In this document: one piece after another, positions 62,909 through 64,000 of the stretch | How positions within the stretch are numbered: position 1 is the stretch's first letter | Layout of the letters: each line of letters opens with the position of its first letter | Assembly (NCBI RefSeq): GCF_003024385.1 | Contig: NZ_PVZN01000004.1 | Location: 62,001-126,000, forward strand | Direction of reading: 5' to 3' | DNA: 64,000 nucleotides | Source: Pseudomonas sp. BBP2017 | GTDB lineage: Bacteria; Pseudomonadota; Gammaproteobacteria; Pseudomonadales; Pseudomonadaceae | Position numbers and translations under genes: made by a program | The notes under the pieces: model-generated | Told to the model about the DNA's origin: nothing | The model's input: only the letters and a program-made list of their open reading frames with translations | Database searches by the model: none

Positions 62909-63211
62909 CCTGGCCTCCCGGCCGGGCGTCACATCGTGGCGGCTGATATGAACGCACGGCGTTGTTGTTTTTTTTTCCAAGCTAACCATGTGCATGTGTC
63001 GACCGCAATGCCTGGCGTCTGAAAATACGCTGGGCTGCAGTGGCGGTGTTTTTCTGGCAACTGACATCCGTACGGATACTTCAGGTTAGACGATGTATGC
63101 ATCTGCACTTGAGCATTTTTCCTTGACCGGCCTGCCGCCATAGTGGCTGCAACGGTGGTCGAGCAGTCGCCCCGTCTCCTGACCAGAACAATAACGTGGA
63201 GAAACTCGAAC
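62909..63211. promoter_or_regulatory. Divergent promoter region, LysR and ureohydrolase genes
   Basis: About 300 bases without a gene, with a T-rich stretch near 62965. I did not recognise a specific LysR box (T-N11-A candidates are too common here to call). Confidence 0.4.
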
Positions 63212-64000
63212 ATGGCAAAGCACGGTTATGAATCCGGCCGTCTGAACCTGCCCTTCGTGGGCCATTGCACCTTCGCCAAGTCGCCTATTTGCACCGACTG
63301 GGATGCCATCGATGCCGACGTGGCGATCCTTGGCGCGCCCAACGACATGGGCACCCAATGGCGCTCTGGAGCACGTTTCGGACCCCGTGGCATCCGCGAG
63401 GCATCGACGCTGTTCTCCTTCGGCCATGCCGGCGCCTACGACTTTGAAGATGACGCCACCTACCTGACCGATGACCAGCTGCGCATGGTCGATGTCGGCG
63501 ATGCCGATATCGTTCATACCGACATGCAAACCAGTAACGCCAACATCGAATCGGCCGTGCGCCAGATCCTCGCCGCAGGCGCCATGCCGGTGGTGTTGGG
63601 CGGTGACCACTCGATCCACGCCCCGGTGATCAAGGCTTTCGAAGGGCACGGGCCGATCCATATCGTGCATTTCGATGCGCACCTGGACTTCGTCGATGAG
63701 CGCCACGGCGTGCGTTACGGCCACGGCAGCCCGCTGCGCCGCGCCTCGGAGCTGGACCATATCGTCGGCATGACCCAGATGGGCATCCGCAACGTGTCTT
63801 CCTCCAACCGTGACGACTACGATGCCGCCCGCGAAGCCGGGTCACAGATACTCTCGGTGCGCGACGTGCGGCGTCTGGGCTGCGAGGGGGTGATGGCGAA
63901 AATCCCCGAGGGCCGCGACTACTACATCACCATCGACATCGACGGTTTCGACCCGTCCATTGCTCCGGGCACGGGAACACCGAGCCACGGCGGTTTCTAC
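63212..64000 (+). CDS. Agmatinase/guanidino-acid ureohydrolase family, 3' end outside window
   Basis: Partial, 263 codons seen; the frame is still open at the window end. Mn-dependent ureohydrolase motifs: LGGDHSI (about residues 128-134), FDAHLDFVDERH (DAHxD, about 151-157) and DIDGFDPSIAPGTGTP (about 243-258), the metal-binding Asp/His set of agmatinases, guanidinobutyrases and arginases. It hydrolyses a guanidino compound to urea plus an amine. The LysR neighbour and N-terminus do not settle the substrate. ATG 63212 has GGAG about 10 nt upstream. Confidence 0.88.
   Translation, partial: MAKHGYESGRLNLPFVGHCTFAKSPICTDWDAIDADVAILGAPNDMGTQWRSGARFGPRGIREASTLFSFGHAGAYDFEDDATYLTDDQLRMVDVGDADIVHTDMQTSNANIESAVRQILAAGAMPVVLGGDHSIHAPVIKAFEGHGPIHIVHFDAHLDFVDERHGVRYGHGSPLRRASELDHIVGMTQMGIRNVSSSNRDDYDAAREAGSQILSVRDVRRLGCEGVMAKIPEGRDYYITIDIDGFDPSIAPGTGTPSHGGFY

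Overview
The window is a gene-dense, high-GC stretch of a Pseudomonas chromosome, most likely from the P. putida / P. fluorescens side of the genus. The evidence is the glg/tre operon lying near gnd-zwf, a DUF2790 secreted protein, genus-typical small proteins, and repeated REP elements built on a GCGGGCTTGCCCCGCG core. I saw no tRNA, rRNA, CRISPR array, insertion sequence or prophage. The last gene (a ureohydrolase) runs off the right edge.

Layout. 1-11 kb: a minus-strand operon for glycogen, maltodextrin and trehalose metabolism (glgA-treZ-malQ-treY, a DUF2934 protein, glgX), with overlapping or nearly touching reading frames. 11-15.5 kb: gnd and zwf (6-phosphogluconate and glucose-6-phosphate dehydrogenases, ATGA overlap), then nhaB. 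15.7-22.8 kb: crotonase, NudC, a TSUP permease, the copper-delivery pair Sco/PCuAC, the SotB exporter and a flavin monooxygenase. 22.8-25.3 kb: a visibly AT-richer block with an ECF sigma factor, a small secreted protein and a LapG-like periplasmic cysteine protease.

25.6-39.7 kb is a formate/molybdenum region. It holds a formate dehydrogenase-O operon (alpha-beta-gamma-fdhE) whose alpha subunit carries Cys where E. coli has selenocysteine. Next come a molbindin, a four-Cys SufR-like regulator in an operon with a His-rich periplasmic protein behind a 28-bp palindrome, a LysR regulator, moaB, moaA with a bestrophin, and an FdhF/YdeP-type molybdo-oxidoreductase. The two divergent promoter regions here (lysR/moaB and moaA/ydeP-like) share a conserved 47-bp block plus a second 11-bp site, suggesting one regulator, plausibly the LysR, for Moco supply and the oxidoreductase.

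39.9-45.7 kb: a DMT transporter, small proteins, a truncated hemoglobin, a DASS-type transporter and an XRE-cupin regulator. 45.8-49.2 kb: a membrane-anchored catalase-like peroxidase with cytochrome b561, divergent from an ECF sigma/anti-sigma pair; identical ECF-type promoter motifs face outward from the short intergenic region. 49.4-59.6 kb: a FecI/FecR pair behind a Fur-box-like palindrome. Its likely target, an STN-domain TonB receptor with a FecI-type promoter, lies about 6.3 kb downstream of fecR, beyond secreted/small proteins, a transsulfuration pair (cystathionine beta-synthase and a Cys/Met PLP enzyme) and a GNAT. 59.7-64 kb: a Cache-GGDEF diguanylate cyclase, an AAA-less HEAGH protein, and a LysR regulator divergent from an agmatinase-family ureohydrolase.

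Starts were chosen by eye from ribosome-binding-site spacing and family alignment from memory. No searches were run, so all regulatory-site calls are pattern-based.
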